Assembly: GCA_011391405.1 (NCBI GenBank)
Contig: JAABQQ010000044.1
Span: 1 to 47,024 of the forward strand
Source of the DNA: Gammaproteobacteria bacterium
GTDB taxonomy: Bacteria; Pseudomonadota; Gammaproteobacteria; Steroidobacterales; Steroidobacteraceae
Direction of reading: 5' to 3'
DNA length: 47,024 nucleotides
Position numbers and translations under genes: made by a program
In this document: positions 8,675 through 17,767 of the stretch, piece by piece
Numbering within the stretch: position 1 is the first letter of the stretch
Layout of the letters: each line of letters opens with the position of its first letter
The notes under the pieces: generated by a model
The model's input: only the letters and a program-made list of their open reading frames with translations
What the model was told of the DNA's origin: nothing
Database searches by the model: none

Positions 8675-9085
8675 CTAGCGCAACTCGAACGCGTTGCGAA
8701 TCCACGTGACGACCGGGTCGCCACCCGGCTCCGGCGACGGATCGATCGCGACCACGTCGAAGCGCGCCCGCAGGCGCCGCAGTTCGCGCCGCGTCAGCAG
8801 CAGATGACGCGCCGCGAGCGAGCAACGACGCTGCTTGACGCAGCCGATGGTCGCCGCCGCCTGACCGTAATCACGTCGCGAGCGCGACCGCACCTCGACT
8901 AGCACCAGCACCTGCCCGTCGGGATCGAGCATGACCAGATCGATCTCGCCCGCGCGGCACCGATAATTGCGCGTGAGCAGCACGAGGCCCGCGGTCTCGA
9001 GATGCATCAGCGCGCGTGACTCGGCGGCCCGGCCTATCTCAGTAGTCGTCGTTCCGGTCGACGTCGAATCGGGCGATCGAGCCAT
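8675..9085 (-). CDS. yraN: YraN family (UPF0102) nuclease-like protein
   Basis: Encodes 136 residues of the UPF0102 family. The restriction-endonuclease-like core is seen in RAAESRALMHLETAGLVLLTRNYRCRAGEIDLVM and LVLVEVRSRSRRDYG, with the D and E...x-R/K residues of a PD-(D/E)xK-type site. Its biochemical role is not settled. It follows lpoA on the same strand with a 51-base gap, the usual lpoA-yraN order in gammaproteobacteria. The N-terminal 15 residues are Thr/Ser-rich and not conserved, so a slightly later start is possible. Confidence 0.9.
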   Translation of the reverse strand: MARSPDSTSTGTTTTEIGRAAESRALMHLETAGLVLLTRNYRCRAGEIDLVMLDPDGQVLVLVEVRSRSRRDYGQAAATIGCVKQRRCSLAARHLLLTRRELRRLRARFDVVAIDPSPEPGGDPVVTWIRNAFELR

Positions 9086-9136
9086 CGGGCACCCCTGACG
9101 CCGTCGAGGTGACGGCTGGTTGCCCGTTGTCGCCTA

Positions 9137-11077
9137 TCAGGGCGGGGGCGTGCTCGCCGAATTTTCCGCGGGAGTGTCGCGAAAGACCGCAGCCGTCGAC
9201 ACAGCGGGCTGCGGTTTGCCGGACTCGATGCGGGCAAACTGCAGGCTGCGCTGTACGCGACCGCTCGTGCGATCGAGTTCGAGCATGCCGGTGAGTCCGT
9301 CGATACCCGCCGCTACGCCGCCGGAATTGCCAAGCTGCTGCGCGAGGCGGAATGCGTCGTAACCGAATGCGTAGAGCCGCAGCCGACCCCGCGCTCGCGC
9401 CGCCCAGTCGTCCTGCAGAGCATCCCAGAGTTCCGGAGCGCCCTGGCCGCCGTACAGCAGCCACGGCATTTCCGGGAACACCAGGCCGTCCATGTCCGCA
9501 GCCGCGCGCACGCTGGGATCCCAGGCGTCGGAGGTCGAATAGAGCGGCAGGTCATAGGTCATCTGGAAGCGGAGTTGCGGCCGGATGGCCCGCGCCGCCT
9601 GCGGCGTCGCCGCAACGAAGGCGAACTGCGGACCCGCCGCCTGTTCGCTCACCGCATTGCGCGGCGGCAATGGCTGGTTCGGGTTGGAACTGCGATCGCC
9701 GGCGCCACCGTAACGGCCCAGCGCTGCCCGCAAGGGTCCGGAAAAATCCTTCGCGCCCGCCGCGTAATACTGCGAGGACATCAACGTGACGCTGCCGACT
9801 GCCTGCAGCTCCTGCGCGAAAGCGTCGTGCAGGCGCTGGCCCCACGCATTGTCCGGGAACAGCGCGACACCACGCACCCAGCCATCGTCCGCGATCCGTC
9901 GCGCGACGGCGCGCGCTTCCTGCTCGGGGTCGAGCGCGAACTGATAGAGGAAGGCCGGCGCGGCTATTCCCGGCGCAGTAGCAGCGGAATTCAGCGCGAG
10001 CGTCGGGACGGGCAGTCCCGCCGGCTGCGAGGCGATGACCGCAGTGATCTCTTCCTTGGTCAGCGGCCCGACGACCATCCGGGCCCCGTCTGCGATCGCG
10101 CGCTGGTACGCAGCGGCGGCGCCGGGCGCGGCAGTGTCGTACATCTCGATGCGCGGCCGCGTGTCGGCCGACGACGCAGCGAACCAGGCCGCTGCGAAGC
10201 CATCGCGCACTGCGCTGCCGGCCGACTGCTGCTTACCGGAAAGTGGCAACAACAGGGCGATGCTCGTCGCGGGTCCGCCGCCGATCGTCGCGAAGCCCGG
10301 TTGAGCCTGGCCCGCATCGGGGAGGAAAGCCGTGCCCGGGTGTCCTGGATGCTGTGCTACCCACGCAGCCACGGTCGCAGCCTGTGCAGCGTCATTGCTG
10401 CCTGCCGTCACGATAGCCGGCAATTCGAGCCAGCCGCGCTCGCGCTCCGACACTCCGGCAGCAGTGACGGGGCCTGGCGGACGTTGCAGCAGATAGTCGA
10501 ACAGCAGGCGGTCGTTCGCGGCCCGGGCTGCCGGCGAAGCGAGCAGCGCAGCACGTTCCTCGAACGTACGTACGCCACCGAGCGAATCGCCCGTCGCGAT
10601 CTCGGCATGCCCGCGCAACGCCAGCAGTTCCGGCGCGGATGCGGTCGGCCAGGGTTGCGGCAACGCCCGCAGAATCCCAAGAGCACGGGCTGCATCGCCA
10701 CGTGCGAGCGCGATACGCGCAGCGACCTCGGCCAGCAATGCGCGTTCGTCGTCGCTCCTGACGCGACTGCGGGCTTTGTCGAGCAGGCGCTGAGCGTCGT
10801 TCACGTCGCCGCCCATGACGTACTCGCGCGCGGCGAGCAGCGCCGTGCCGGCGTCCCAGTTCATGAAGCCGCGGCGCGCGAGTTGCTCGTAACGACCGGC
10901 GGCCTCGAGGTGCTTGCCGTCGCGTGCAAGCGCGTCCGCCTGCGCCAGGGTCGGCGCGGTCGGCTGTGCGTGCGCGATCGGTGCGATGCAGGCGCAAAGG
11001 ATCATCGACGACGCGATCCAGCCGGCCCAGCGGCTCGTGCGGCGAGCTTGCCCGCTTTGAGGCGATACGTGCAGCAT
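9137..11077 (-). CDS. lpoA: LpoA, activator of penicillin-binding protein 1A
   Basis: Encodes 646 residues. An N-terminal TPR-like helical domain (about 45-270, ALARDGKHLEAAGRYEQLARRGF and following) precedes a periplasmic-binding-protein-like domain (from SIALLLPLSGKQQSAGSAVRDGF). LpoA reaches through the periplasm to activate PBP1A. The start at 11077 has AAGGA 7 bases upstream on the minus strand; a much longer open frame to 11611 is antisense to rsmI and is not used. The leader contains LCAC, a borderline lipobox, and AHAQP, a good signal peptidase I site, so lipidation is uncertain. It is transcribed divergently from rsmI and followed by yraN. Confidence 0.92.
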   Translation of the reverse strand: MLHVSPQSGQARRTSRWAGWIASSMILCACIAPIAHAQPTAPTLAQADALARDGKHLEAAGRYEQLARRGFMNWDAGTALLAAREYVMGGDVNDAQRLLDKARSRVRSDDERALLAEVAARIALARGDAARALGILRALPQPWPTASAPELLALRGHAEIATGDSLGGVRTFEERAALLASPAARAANDRLLFDYLLQRPPGPVTAAGVSERERGWLELPAIVTAGSNDAAQAATVAAWVAQHPGHPGTAFLPDAGQAQPGFATIGGGPATSIALLLPLSGKQQSAGSAVRDGFAAAWFAASSADTRPRIEMYDTAAPGAAAAYQRAIADGARMVVGPLTKEEITAVIASQPAGLPVPTLALNSAATAPGIAAPAFLYQFALDPEQEARAVARRIADDGWVRGVALFPDNAWGQRLHDAFAQELQAVGSVTLMSSQYYAAGAKDFSGPLRAALGRYGGAGDRSSNPNQPLPPRNAVSEQAAGPQFAFVAATPQAARAIRPQLRFQMTYDLPLYSTSDAWDPSVRAAADMDGLVFPEMPWLLYGGQGAPELWDALQDDWAARARGRLRLYAFGYDAFRLAQQLGNSGGVAAGIDGLTGMLELDRTSGRVQRSLQFARIESGKPQPAVSTAAVFRDTPAENSASTPPP

Positions 11078-11099
11078 GCGAGATCCTTGGGAGGCGCGC

Positions 11100-11999
11100 G
11101 TGACCGATACTGCGACGGATTCTACGGGGCGGAAGCCGGCCGGCGCATTGTTCGTCGTGGCGACCCCCATCGGCAACCTCCAGGACCTGAGTCCGCGCGC
11201 CGCCGCCTGTCTGCGCGATGCCGACCTGCTGCTCGCCGAGGACACCCGGCATACGCGCACGTTGCTCGAAGCCTGCGGCATCGCGCGCGCTGCCGGTTCC
11301 ATCGAATCACTGCACGAGCACAACGAGCGCGAGCGAGTTCCGGCGCTGGTGTCGCGCCTGCAGGCTGGTGCACGCATCGCGCTGGTCACCGACGCGGGTA
11401 CGCCCCTGATGAGCGATCCAGGGTCGCTGCTGGTGGCCGCGGCTGGGCGTGCGGGCATCGAAGTCGTCTCGCTCCCTGGCCCATGCGCTGCGATTGCGGC
11501 GCTGTCGATCGCGGGCCTCGCCACCGATCGTTTCGTGTTCGAAGGATTCCTGCCCGCCAAAGCCACGGCGCGGCGTGCGGCGCTCGGAACCCTGGCGCAC
11601 GAAACGCGCACGCTTGTTTTCTACGAGGCACCACACCGGCTCGAGGCGACGCTGCAGGATCTGGCGACGGTGTTTGGCGCGGAGCGCGAAGCGGCCGTGG
11701 CACGTGAAATCACCAAGCGGTTCGAACACGTTTACCGCGGTACGCTGGCCGCGCTGGCGCAACAGTGCGCGACCGATGCCAACATGTCGCGGGGCGAAAT
11801 CGTGCTCGTCGTGGCGGGTGCGCCCGCGAGCGAGGACGACGATGCGGAGGCGCTGGCTGCGGCAAGCACTCTACAAGTGCTGTTGCAGGAATTGCCGGTG
11901 TCGCAGGCCGCGCGTATCGCCGCGCAGCTCACGGGCCGCAGCCGCAAGGAACTCTACGAGCGCGCGCTCGCGCTGGCGCCGCCGAAGCCCGGGGCATGA
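11100..11999 (+). CDS. rsmI: 16S rRNA (cytidine-1402-2'-O)-methyltransferase RsmI
   Basis: Encodes 299 residues of the tetrapyrrole-methylase-fold family. RsmI 2'-O-methylates C1402 in the decoding centre, the same nucleotide that RsmH (encoded downstream) N4-methylates. Family motifs seen are LFVVATPIGNLQDLSPRA, LLLAEDTRHTRTLLEACG, VTDAGTPLMSDPG and SLPGPCAAIAAL. I choose GTG 11100 because GGGAGG ends 5 bases upstream; the in-frame ATG at 11076 would add 8 residues and overlap the lpoA start codon on the other strand. RNase P RNA begins within about 20 bases of the stop. Confidence 0.93.
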   Translation: MTDTATDSTGRKPAGALFVVATPIGNLQDLSPRAAACLRDADLLLAEDTRHTRTLLEACGIARAAGSIESLHEHNERERVPALVSRLQAGARIALVTDAGTPLMSDPGSLLVAAAGRAGIEVVSLPGPCAAIAALSIAGLATDRFVFEGFLPAKATARRAALGTLAHETRTLVFYEAPHRLEATLQDLATVFGAEREAAVAREITKRFEHVYRGTLAALAQQCATDANMSRGEIVLVVAGAPASEDDDAEALAAASTLQVLLQELPVSQAARIAAQLTGRSRKELYERALALAPPKPGA

Positions 12000-12004
12000 A
12001 AGCG

Positions 12005-12010
12005 TATACT
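12005..12010 (+). promoter_or_regulatory. -10 element of the RNase P RNA promoter
   Basis: TATACT lies 5-7 bases before the first paired bases of the RNase P RNA, the right place for a sigma70 -10 element. No clear -35 hexamer is seen 16-18 bases upstream, which is within the end of rsmI. Confidence 0.6.
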
Positions 12011-12014
12011 GCAC

Positions 12015-12398
<384 letters not shown>

Positions 12399-12731
12399 CT
12401 CTTTTGCGCCAGGTCGGCCCACCACGGGCCTGACAACCCACTTCGTCCCACCCGCTCGTTCACCCGGCGGGCTGGGCGTCGCTGTGTTTCGGCTTCGTTC
12501 TCCCACAAAAACGCGCATCGTGGGGTGCGTTCCGGCCGCGCAGGCGTCCCCGAATCGTGCCCCGGCGATTCCGTTGGACGCGATTCCCCACGCCTGCCCA
12601 ATCCTGACGTTCAGTTCAGGAACATTCGCTAAGTTCATGATTGTTTTACTAAAGCAAAACAGAGCTTCGCTGCACTGGACCGTCTCCAAGCTAAGTCACT
12701 GTCAGAGCTAAGAAAATTTTGGTGCGAACCG
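12399..12731. other. gene-free region between rnpB and the mra promoter
   Basis: I see no convincing gene here. A weak hairpin (12413-12420 with 12426-12434, one bulge, no T-run) could act as the rnpB terminator. The last 110 bases become markedly AT-rich and contain AGCTAAG twice (around 12688 and 12705), which could help the downstream promoter as an UP-like element. That last point is speculation. Confidence 0.4.
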
Positions 12732-12761
12732 TTGACGCTGGCAGCGCCCCACCCCTATAGT
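12732..12761 (+). promoter_or_regulatory. main promoter of the dcw cluster (Pmra)
   Basis: TTGACG at 12732-12737 and TATAGT at 12756-12761 are separated by 18 bases, a good sigma70 match. Transcription would start near 12768, immediately before the MraZ boxes, leaving a leader of about 50 bases before mraZ. Confidence 0.8.
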
Positions 12762-12770
12762 GGCGGCGAG

Positions 12771-12795
12771 TGGGAAAAAGTGGGATGAAATGGGC
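12771..12795 (+). promoter_or_regulatory. three MraZ-binding repeats (MraZ boxes)
   Basis: TGGGA (12771), TGGGA (12781) and TGGGC (12791) are spaced exactly 10 bases apart, matching the TGGGN-N5 triple repeat bound by MraZ in E. coli and Mycoplasma. They sit just downstream of the -10 element, so bound MraZ should block the promoter and autoregulate the cluster. Confidence 0.88.
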
Positions 12796-12818
12796 TGCCG
12801 GCCCGGAAGACGCCTGAC

Positions 12819-13274
12819 ATGTTTCGTGGAGCCAACAAAGTCACCCTCGATGCCAAAGGCCGCGTGGCCATGCCCGCGCGGTACCGGGACACGCTGGTCG
12901 AGCGCAGCGAAGGGCGGCTGGTGGCGACGGTGGACCGTTCCGACAAGTGCCTGCTGATCTATCCCCTTCCTGACTGGGAGGAGATCGAACGCAAGCTGAT
13001 GCGCCTGCCGACCCTGAATCCGCAGGTGCGGCGGTTGCAGCGGCTCATGGTCGGACACGCCACGGACCTCGAGCTGGATTCGCACGGCCGCGTGCTGGTC
13101 CCGCCGAAGCTGCGCGAATACGCGGGGCTTTCGCGCCAGGCGATGCTGATCGGGCAGGGCAGCCGTTTCGAGCTGTGGGACGAGCAGCACTGGAACGAGC
13201 GTCGCGACGAATGGCTGCAAGCGGGTGACGAGCCGGGCGAACTGCCCGCCGAACTCGAACAGCTGTCGCTGTAG
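12819..13274 (+). CDS. mraZ: MraZ, repressor of the dcw cluster
   Basis: Encodes 151 residues with two tandem SpoVT/AbrB-type swapped-hairpin domains: residues 1-50 (FRGANKVTLDAKGRVAMPARYRD) and about 78-120 (ATDLELDSHGRVLVPPKLREYAGL). MraZ forms a ring and binds the TGGG repeats upstream of its own gene. GGAAGA lies 8 bases before the ATG. First gene of the cluster, followed by rsmH after 9 bases. Confidence 0.97.
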   Translation: MFRGANKVTLDAKGRVAMPARYRDTLVERSEGRLVATVDRSDKCLLIYPLPDWEEIERKLMRLPTLNPQVRRLQRLMVGHATDLELDSHGRVLVPPKLREYAGLSRQAMLIGQGSRFELWDEQHWNERRDEWLQAGDEPGELPAELEQLSL

Positions 13275-13283
13275 GCGCGCGAG

Positions 13284-14213
13284 GTGGTGGCGCACACGCC
13301 GGTACTTCTCGACGAGGTGCTGGCCGGGCTCTCCGTTAAGGCTGACGGGCGTTATTGCGACGCGACGTTCGGCCGCGGCGGGCACAGCGCGGCCATCCTC
13401 CAGCAGCTCGGTCCCGCTGGCCGCCTCTGCGCCGTCGATCGCGATCCAGCAGCCATTGCGGCAGGTCGCGAGCGATTCGCCGCAGAGCCGCGTCTCACTC
13501 TGGTACGGGGGTCGTTCGGCCGGCTCGAGGAGCGGGTCCGCGCGGCAGGTTGGGAGGGGGAGCTGCAAGGCGTACTGCTGGACCTGGGGGTCTCGTCGCC
13601 GCAGCTCGACGAGGCTGTGCGGGGCTTCAGTTTCATGCAGGACGGTCCGCTCGACATGCGCATGGACAACGAGTCCGGATTGAGCGCCGCGCAATGGTTA
13701 GCGCGCGCGGGCGAGCGGGAGATTGCGGACGTGCTGTTCAAGCTCGGTGAAGAAAAATTCTCGCGGCGCATCGCACGCGCCATCGTGGCCGCGCGCGCTG
13801 AGACGCCGATCGGCACCACGCGACAACTTGCCGACATCGTGGCCGCAGCGGTGCCGACGCGCGAACCCGGCAAGCACCCGGCGACGCGCACCTTCCAGGC
13901 GATCCGAATTTACGTGAATCGCGAGCTCGAGGAAGTCGAGGCCGCGTTGCCCCAGGCCGTCAACCTGCTCGCGCCGGGCGGCCGGCTGTGCGTGATCAGT
14001 TTCCATTCGCTCGAGGACAGGCTGGTCAAGCGCTTCATGCGCCGCGAGGCCCAGGGCGATCCGATCTACGCGGAGCTGCCGAACGTGCCGCCGCATGCCC
14101 GGCCCCGCCTGCAGCTGATCGGCGGCGCCGTCATGCCCGGCGACGAGGAAATCGCCCGCAACCCGCGCGCGCGCAGCGCCGTGCTGCGCGTGGCCGAGAG
14201 GATCGCGGCATGA
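13284..14213 (+). CDS. rsmH: 16S rRNA (cytosine-1402-N4)-methyltransferase RsmH
   Basis: Encodes 309 residues. RsmH (MraW) N4-methylates C1402 of 16S rRNA. The S-adenosylmethionine site is seen in [15 protein letters not shown], the family block [30 protein letters not shown] follows, and [17 protein letters not shown] is the conserved C-terminal signature. It starts with GTG at 13284 (or GTG 13287) within a GAGG-rich stretch and overlaps ftsL by 4 bases. Confidence 0.97.
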   Translation: MVAHTPVLLDEVLAGLSVKADGRYCDATFGRGGHSAAILQQLGPAGRLCAVDRDPAAIAAGRERFAAEPRLTLVRGSFGRLEERVRAAGWEGELQGVLLDLGVSSPQLDEAVRGFSFMQDGPLDMRMDNESGLSAAQWLARAGEREIADVLFKLGEEKFSRRIARAIVAARAETPIGTTRQLADIVAAAVPTREPGKHPATRTFQAIRIYVNRELEEVEAALPQAVNLLAPGGRLCVISFHSLEDRLVKRFMRREAQGDPIYAELPNVPPHARPRLQLIGGAVMPGDEEIARNPRARSAVLRVAERIAA

Positions 14214-14485
14214 GTCAGGTGCATTGGCGGCTCCTGGTCGCAGCGTTGTGGGTGATGGTGCTCGCGTCCGCGCTCGGCGTCGTCTACGGCAAGCAGGAAG
14301 CGCGCAACCGTTTCAGCGAGTTGCAGAAGCTCACGACGACGCGCGACGACCTCGACATCGAGTGGGGCCAGCTGCAGCTCGAGCAGAGCACGTGGGCCAC
14401 GCACGGCCGCGTCGAACGGGTCGCGCACGACGACCTCGGCATGGTGACGCCGCAGGCGTCCGAACTTCGCATCGTGCAACCATGA
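14210..14485 (+). CDS. ftsL: cell division protein FtsL
   Basis: Encodes 91 residues: a short cytoplasmic tail, one transmembrane helix (about residues 7-24, [19 protein letters not shown]), then a periplasmic coiled coil ([27 protein letters not shown]). FtsL, with FtsB and FtsQ, activates FtsW-FtsI at the septum. The ATG overlaps the rsmH stop (ATGA), and its own stop overlaps ftsI the same way. A longer open frame upstream is antisense-like noise within rsmH. Confidence 0.95.
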   Translation: MSQVHWRLLVAALWVMVLASALGVVYGKQEARNRFSELQKLTTTRDDLDIEWGQLQLEQSTWATHGRVERVAHDDLGMVTPQASELRIVQP

Positions 14486-16230
14486 GGCGCGGCTCGTCGC
14501 TCCGCGATCACCACGCCCGCGACGCGGCCCCGACCGCGGTCGGCGGTTGGCGCCTGTGGCTCGTCGGCGCGCTGCTGACGCTGGGCGGGATTGCGCTGCT
14601 GGCACGCGCGATCTACCTGCAGGTCATTGACCAGGACTTCCTGGCGAGGCAGGGCGACGCCCGCATCCTGCGTGACGTGAAGCTCTCAGCGAACCGCGGC
14701 ATGATCGTCGACCGCAATGGCGAGCCGCTCGCGGTCAGCACGCCGGTCGATACTGTCTGGGCCGATCCGCGCAAGCTCGCGCAGCATCCGCAGGAATTCG
14801 CCAGGCTCGCCAAGGCGCTCGACCGCGACAAGAACTGGCTCGCCCGCCGCGTCACCAGCAACCTCGACCGTGAATTCGTCTACCTGGTGCGCCACATGCG
14901 CCCGGCCGATGCGGCGAAGGTGAAGGCGCTCGGCATCAGCGGCGTCGACACGCTGCGCGAATACCGTCGCTACTACCCCGCGGGCGAAGTGACGGGCCAC
15001 CTGCTCGGCTTCACCAACGTCGACGACGTGGGCCAGGAAGGTCTCGAACTCGCGTTCGACCAGTGGCTGGGCGGCGAACCGGGCATCAAGCGCGTGATGC
15101 GCGACCGCGAAGGCCGCACGATCGAGGACATCGAGCGCATCAAGGCGCCGCGCCCGGGCCAGGACCTGCGCACCAGCATCGACTTGCGCGTGCAGTACCT
15201 GGCTTACCGCGCGCTCAAGCAGGCCGTGCAGGAAAACTCGGCGCACGGCGGCTCGGTCGTCGTGCTCGACATCCAGACCGGCGAAGTGCTGGCCATGGTG
15301 AACCAGCCGGCGTTCAACCCGAACGACCGCGAGCAATACCTGCCGTCGCGCTACCGCAATCGCGCGACCAACGATTTCTTCGAGCCGGGCTCGAGCATCA
15401 AGCCGTTCGTGGTCGCCGCCGGCCTGAAGACCGGGCGTTTCCACTCGGACACGCTGATCGAGACCGGGCCGGGCACGCTGCGCGTCGGCATCAAGACGGT
15501 CAAGGACAAGCACAACCTCGGTACCATCGACGTGCGCACGGTGCTCGAGAAGTCGAGCAACGTCGGCATCGTGAAGATTGCACTGACACTGAAGCCGCAG
15601 GAAATGTGGTCGACGCTGCGCGACCTCGGGTTCGGCTCGGTGACCGGCTCGGGCTTCCCTGGCGAGTCGGCCGGCATCCTCACGGGCTACGATCACTGGC
15701 GCTCGATCGGCCAGGCCACGATGTCGTACGGCTACGGCCTGTCGGTCACGCCGCTGCAGCTGGCGCAGGCCTATGCCGTGCTCGGTGCGGGTGGGACGCG
15801 CCGTCCGGTGAGTCTCCGCCGCGTGGATGTGCCGCCGGAAGGCGAGCGCATCATGGACGAAGCGATTGCCCGCGAACTCGTGCAGATGATGGAGAGCGTC
15901 GTGAGCGAGGCCGGCACGGCCCGTCGCGCCGCGGTGATGGGTTATCGGGTGTCCGGCAAGACCGGCACCTCGTGGAAGGCAGCGGACGGCGGTTACAACT
16001 CGACCAAGTACATGGCCGTGTTCGGTGGCGTCGTGCCGTCGAGCAACCCGCGCCTGGCTGCGATCGTGGTCGTCGACGAGCCGAGTGCCGGCAAGTTCTA
16101 CGGCGGCGACGTCGCGGCGCCCGTGTTCTCCGAGGTGATGTCCGGCGCGCTCCGCCTGCTCGCTATTCCTCCCGACGATCTGCAGCGCGTGCCGGCCACG
16201 ACACTCGTGCAAGCGCAGGATCCGTGGTGA
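14482..16230 (+). CDS. ftsI: septal peptidoglycan transpeptidase FtsI (PBP3)
   Basis: Encodes 582 residues. After a transmembrane anchor (about 22-42, LWLVGALLTLGGIALLARAIYL) come the class B PBP dimerisation region (RGMIVDRNGEPLAVSTPVDTVWADP) and the transpeptidase domain with S304-S-I-K307, S358-S-N360 and K493-T-G495. FtsI cross-links septal peptidoglycan as the partner of FtsW. The start overlaps ftsL by 4 bases. Length is close to E. coli PBP3 (588). Confidence 0.97.
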   Translation: MRRGSSLRDHHARDAAPTAVGGWRLWLVGALLTLGGIALLARAIYLQVIDQDFLARQGDARILRDVKLSANRGMIVDRNGEPLAVSTPVDTVWADPRKLAQHPQEFARLAKALDRDKNWLARRVTSNLDREFVYLVRHMRPADAAKVKALGISGVDTLREYRRYYPAGEVTGHLLGFTNVDDVGQEGLELAFDQWLGGEPGIKRVMRDREGRTIEDIERIKAPRPGQDLRTSIDLRVQYLAYRALKQAVQENSAHGGSVVVLDIQTGEVLAMVNQPAFNPNDREQYLPSRYRNRATNDFFEPGSSIKPFVVAAGLKTGRFHSDTLIETGPGTLRVGIKTVKDKHNLGTIDVRTVLEKSSNVGIVKIALTLKPQEMWSTLRDLGFGSVTGSGFPGESAGILTGYDHWRSIGQATMSYGYGLSVTPLQLAQAYAVLGAGGTRRPVSLRRVDVPPEGERIMDEAIARELVQMMESVVSEAGTARRAAVMGYRVSGKTGTSWKAADGGYNSTKYMAVFGGVVPSSNPRLAAIVVVDEPSAGKFYGGDVAAPVFSEVMSGALRLLAIPPDDLQRVPATTLVQAQDPW

Positions 16231-16237
16231 GCGCGCG

Positions 16238-17767
16238 ATGAACGCACTCGGCAAGACCCGCCAGAGCTCCGGTTACAACATGACGCTCGGCCGCCTGCTC
16301 GAGGGCCTCGACGTCGCCGCACCGCACGGCCTGCAGGTGACGGATCTGGTGCAGGACAGCCGCGCCGCGACGCCGGGCTGCGTGTTCCTGGCATGCCCGG
16401 GCCGCACGACGCACGGCCTGTTGCATGCGGCGACTGCCGTCGAGCGCGGTGCGGTGGCAGTGCTGTGGGAGCCAGGCGCCGACCTCGAGCCGCCGGTGCT
16501 GCCCGAGCGCGTTGCAGCGATCGCCATTCCGCACCTCAGCCGTCACGTCGGCGAGCTCGCGGATCGCTTTTTCCGCCGGCCATCGGCCGACCTGCGTGTC
16601 GCCGGCATCACCGGCACCAACGGCAAGACCACCACCGCCTTCCTGCTGGCGCAGGCGTCGGACTTCCTGGGTCGTCGTGGCTGGTACGTCGGCACGCTGG
16701 GCCACGGTCATCCCGGTAACGTGCGGGAAGCCGGGCTCACCACGCCTGATGCGGTCACGGTGCAGCGCCGTCTTGCCGAAGCTCGCGACGAAGGCGCGTC
16801 GACGCTCGGCCTTGAAGTGTCGTCGCACGCGCTCGACCAGGACCGCGTCGCCGGCGTGAATTTCGACACTGCCGTCTTCACCAACCTCACGCGCGACCAT
16901 CTCGATTACCACGGCACGCTCGAGGCTTACGCTGCGGCCAAGACGCGCCTGTTCCACACGCCGGGCCTGCGTTGCGCCGTGATCAACGTGCGCGACCCGT
17001 TCGGTCGCGAGCTCGTCGAGCGACTCGATCCGGCGCTCGAGAAGATCGTCTACACCACGGCGAACGATGTGTGGGCCGAGCGCGGCACGGGCTGGATCCG
17101 CGTCTCGGAGCTGCGCGCGACGGCAGCCGGTCTCACGATGAACATTGAAACCAGCTGGGGTACCGGCCTGCTGCGCTCGCGCCTCATGGGCGAGTTCAAT
17201 GCGGAGAACCTGCTCGCCGTGCTTGGCGTGCTGCTCGGCTGGAACGTGCCGCTGCAGAAGGCGCTGGCTGCGCTGGCGCTGTGCGTCGCACCGCCTGGAC
17301 GCATGGAGTCCTTTGGCGGCGGCACGCAACCGCTGGTCCTGGTCGATTACGCGCATTCACCCGACGCGCTCGCGAAAGTGCTCGATGCGAGCCGCGCCCA
17401 CGTGCGTGGCCGGTTGCTCTGCGTGTTCGGCTGTGGTGGCGACCGCGATCCCGGCAAGCGTCCGCTGATGGGAGGCATCGCCGAGGCCGGCGCTGACCTT
17501 GCGATCGTCACCGACGATAATCCGCGCACCGAGGATTCGGCGGCGATCATCGCGCAGATTCTCGCCGGCATGCGTGACGCCGTGGCTGCGCAAGTGGTGC
17601 CCGACCGTGCCGAGGCCATCCGCCAGGCCATCGACGAGGCTGAGGCTGGCGACGTCGTGGTCGTCGCGGGCAAGGGCCACGAGGACTACCAGATCGTCGG
17701 CACCGAGACGCGCGCGTTCAGCGACCGCGAGACGGTACAGGCCTGCCTGTCCGGGGGCGCTGCATGA
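16238..17767 (+). CDS. murE: UDP-MurNAc-tripeptide synthetase MurE (meso-diaminopimelate type)
   Basis: Encodes 509 residues. MurE adds the third residue of the stem peptide. The ATP loop is G123-I-T-G-T-N-G-K130-T-T, and the D427-N-P-R430 motif is the signature of ligases that add meso-diaminopimelate, so Gram-negative A1gamma-type peptidoglycan is predicted. It starts 7 bases after ftsI; an in-frame ATG at 16280 is a possible alternative start that would remove 14 residues. Overlaps murF by 4 bases. Confidence 0.97.
   Translation: MNALGKTRQSSGYNMTLGRLLEGLDVAAPHGLQVTDLVQDSRAATPGCVFLACPGRTTHGLLHAATAVERGAVAVLWEPGADLEPPVLPERVAAIAIPHLSRHVGELADRFFRRPSADLRVAGITGTNGKTTTAFLLAQASDFLGRRGWYVGTLGHGHPGNVREAGLTTPDAVTVQRRLAEARDEGASTLGLEVSSHALDQDRVAGVNFDTAVFTNLTRDHLDYHGTLEAYAAAKTRLFHTPGLRCAVINVRDPFGRELVERLDPALEKIVYTTANDVWAERGTGWIRVSELRATAAGLTMNIETSWGTGLLRSRLMGEFNAENLLAVLGVLLGWNVPLQKALAALALCVAPPGRMESFGGGTQPLVLVDYAHSPDALAKVLDASRAHVRGRLLCVFGCGGDRDPGKRPLMGGIAEAGADLAIVTDDNPRTEDSAAIIAQILAGMRDAVAAQVVPDRAEAIRQAIDEAEAGDVVVVAGKGHEDYQIVGTETRAFSDRETVQACLSGGAA

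Noticed and set aside
9575-11707. 710-residue plus-strand open frame opposite lpoA
   Set aside because: Arg-rich shadow without domain features; lpoA on the minus strand has recognisable domains, a leader and a ribosome binding site.
12399-12731. Small genes between rnpB and mraZ
   Set aside because: Open frames on both strands lack ribosome binding sites and plausible composition, and overlap the end of the RNase P RNA.
14686-16254. 522-residue minus-strand open frame opposite ftsI
   Set aside because: Shadow of ftsI; no motif, Arg/His-rich composition.
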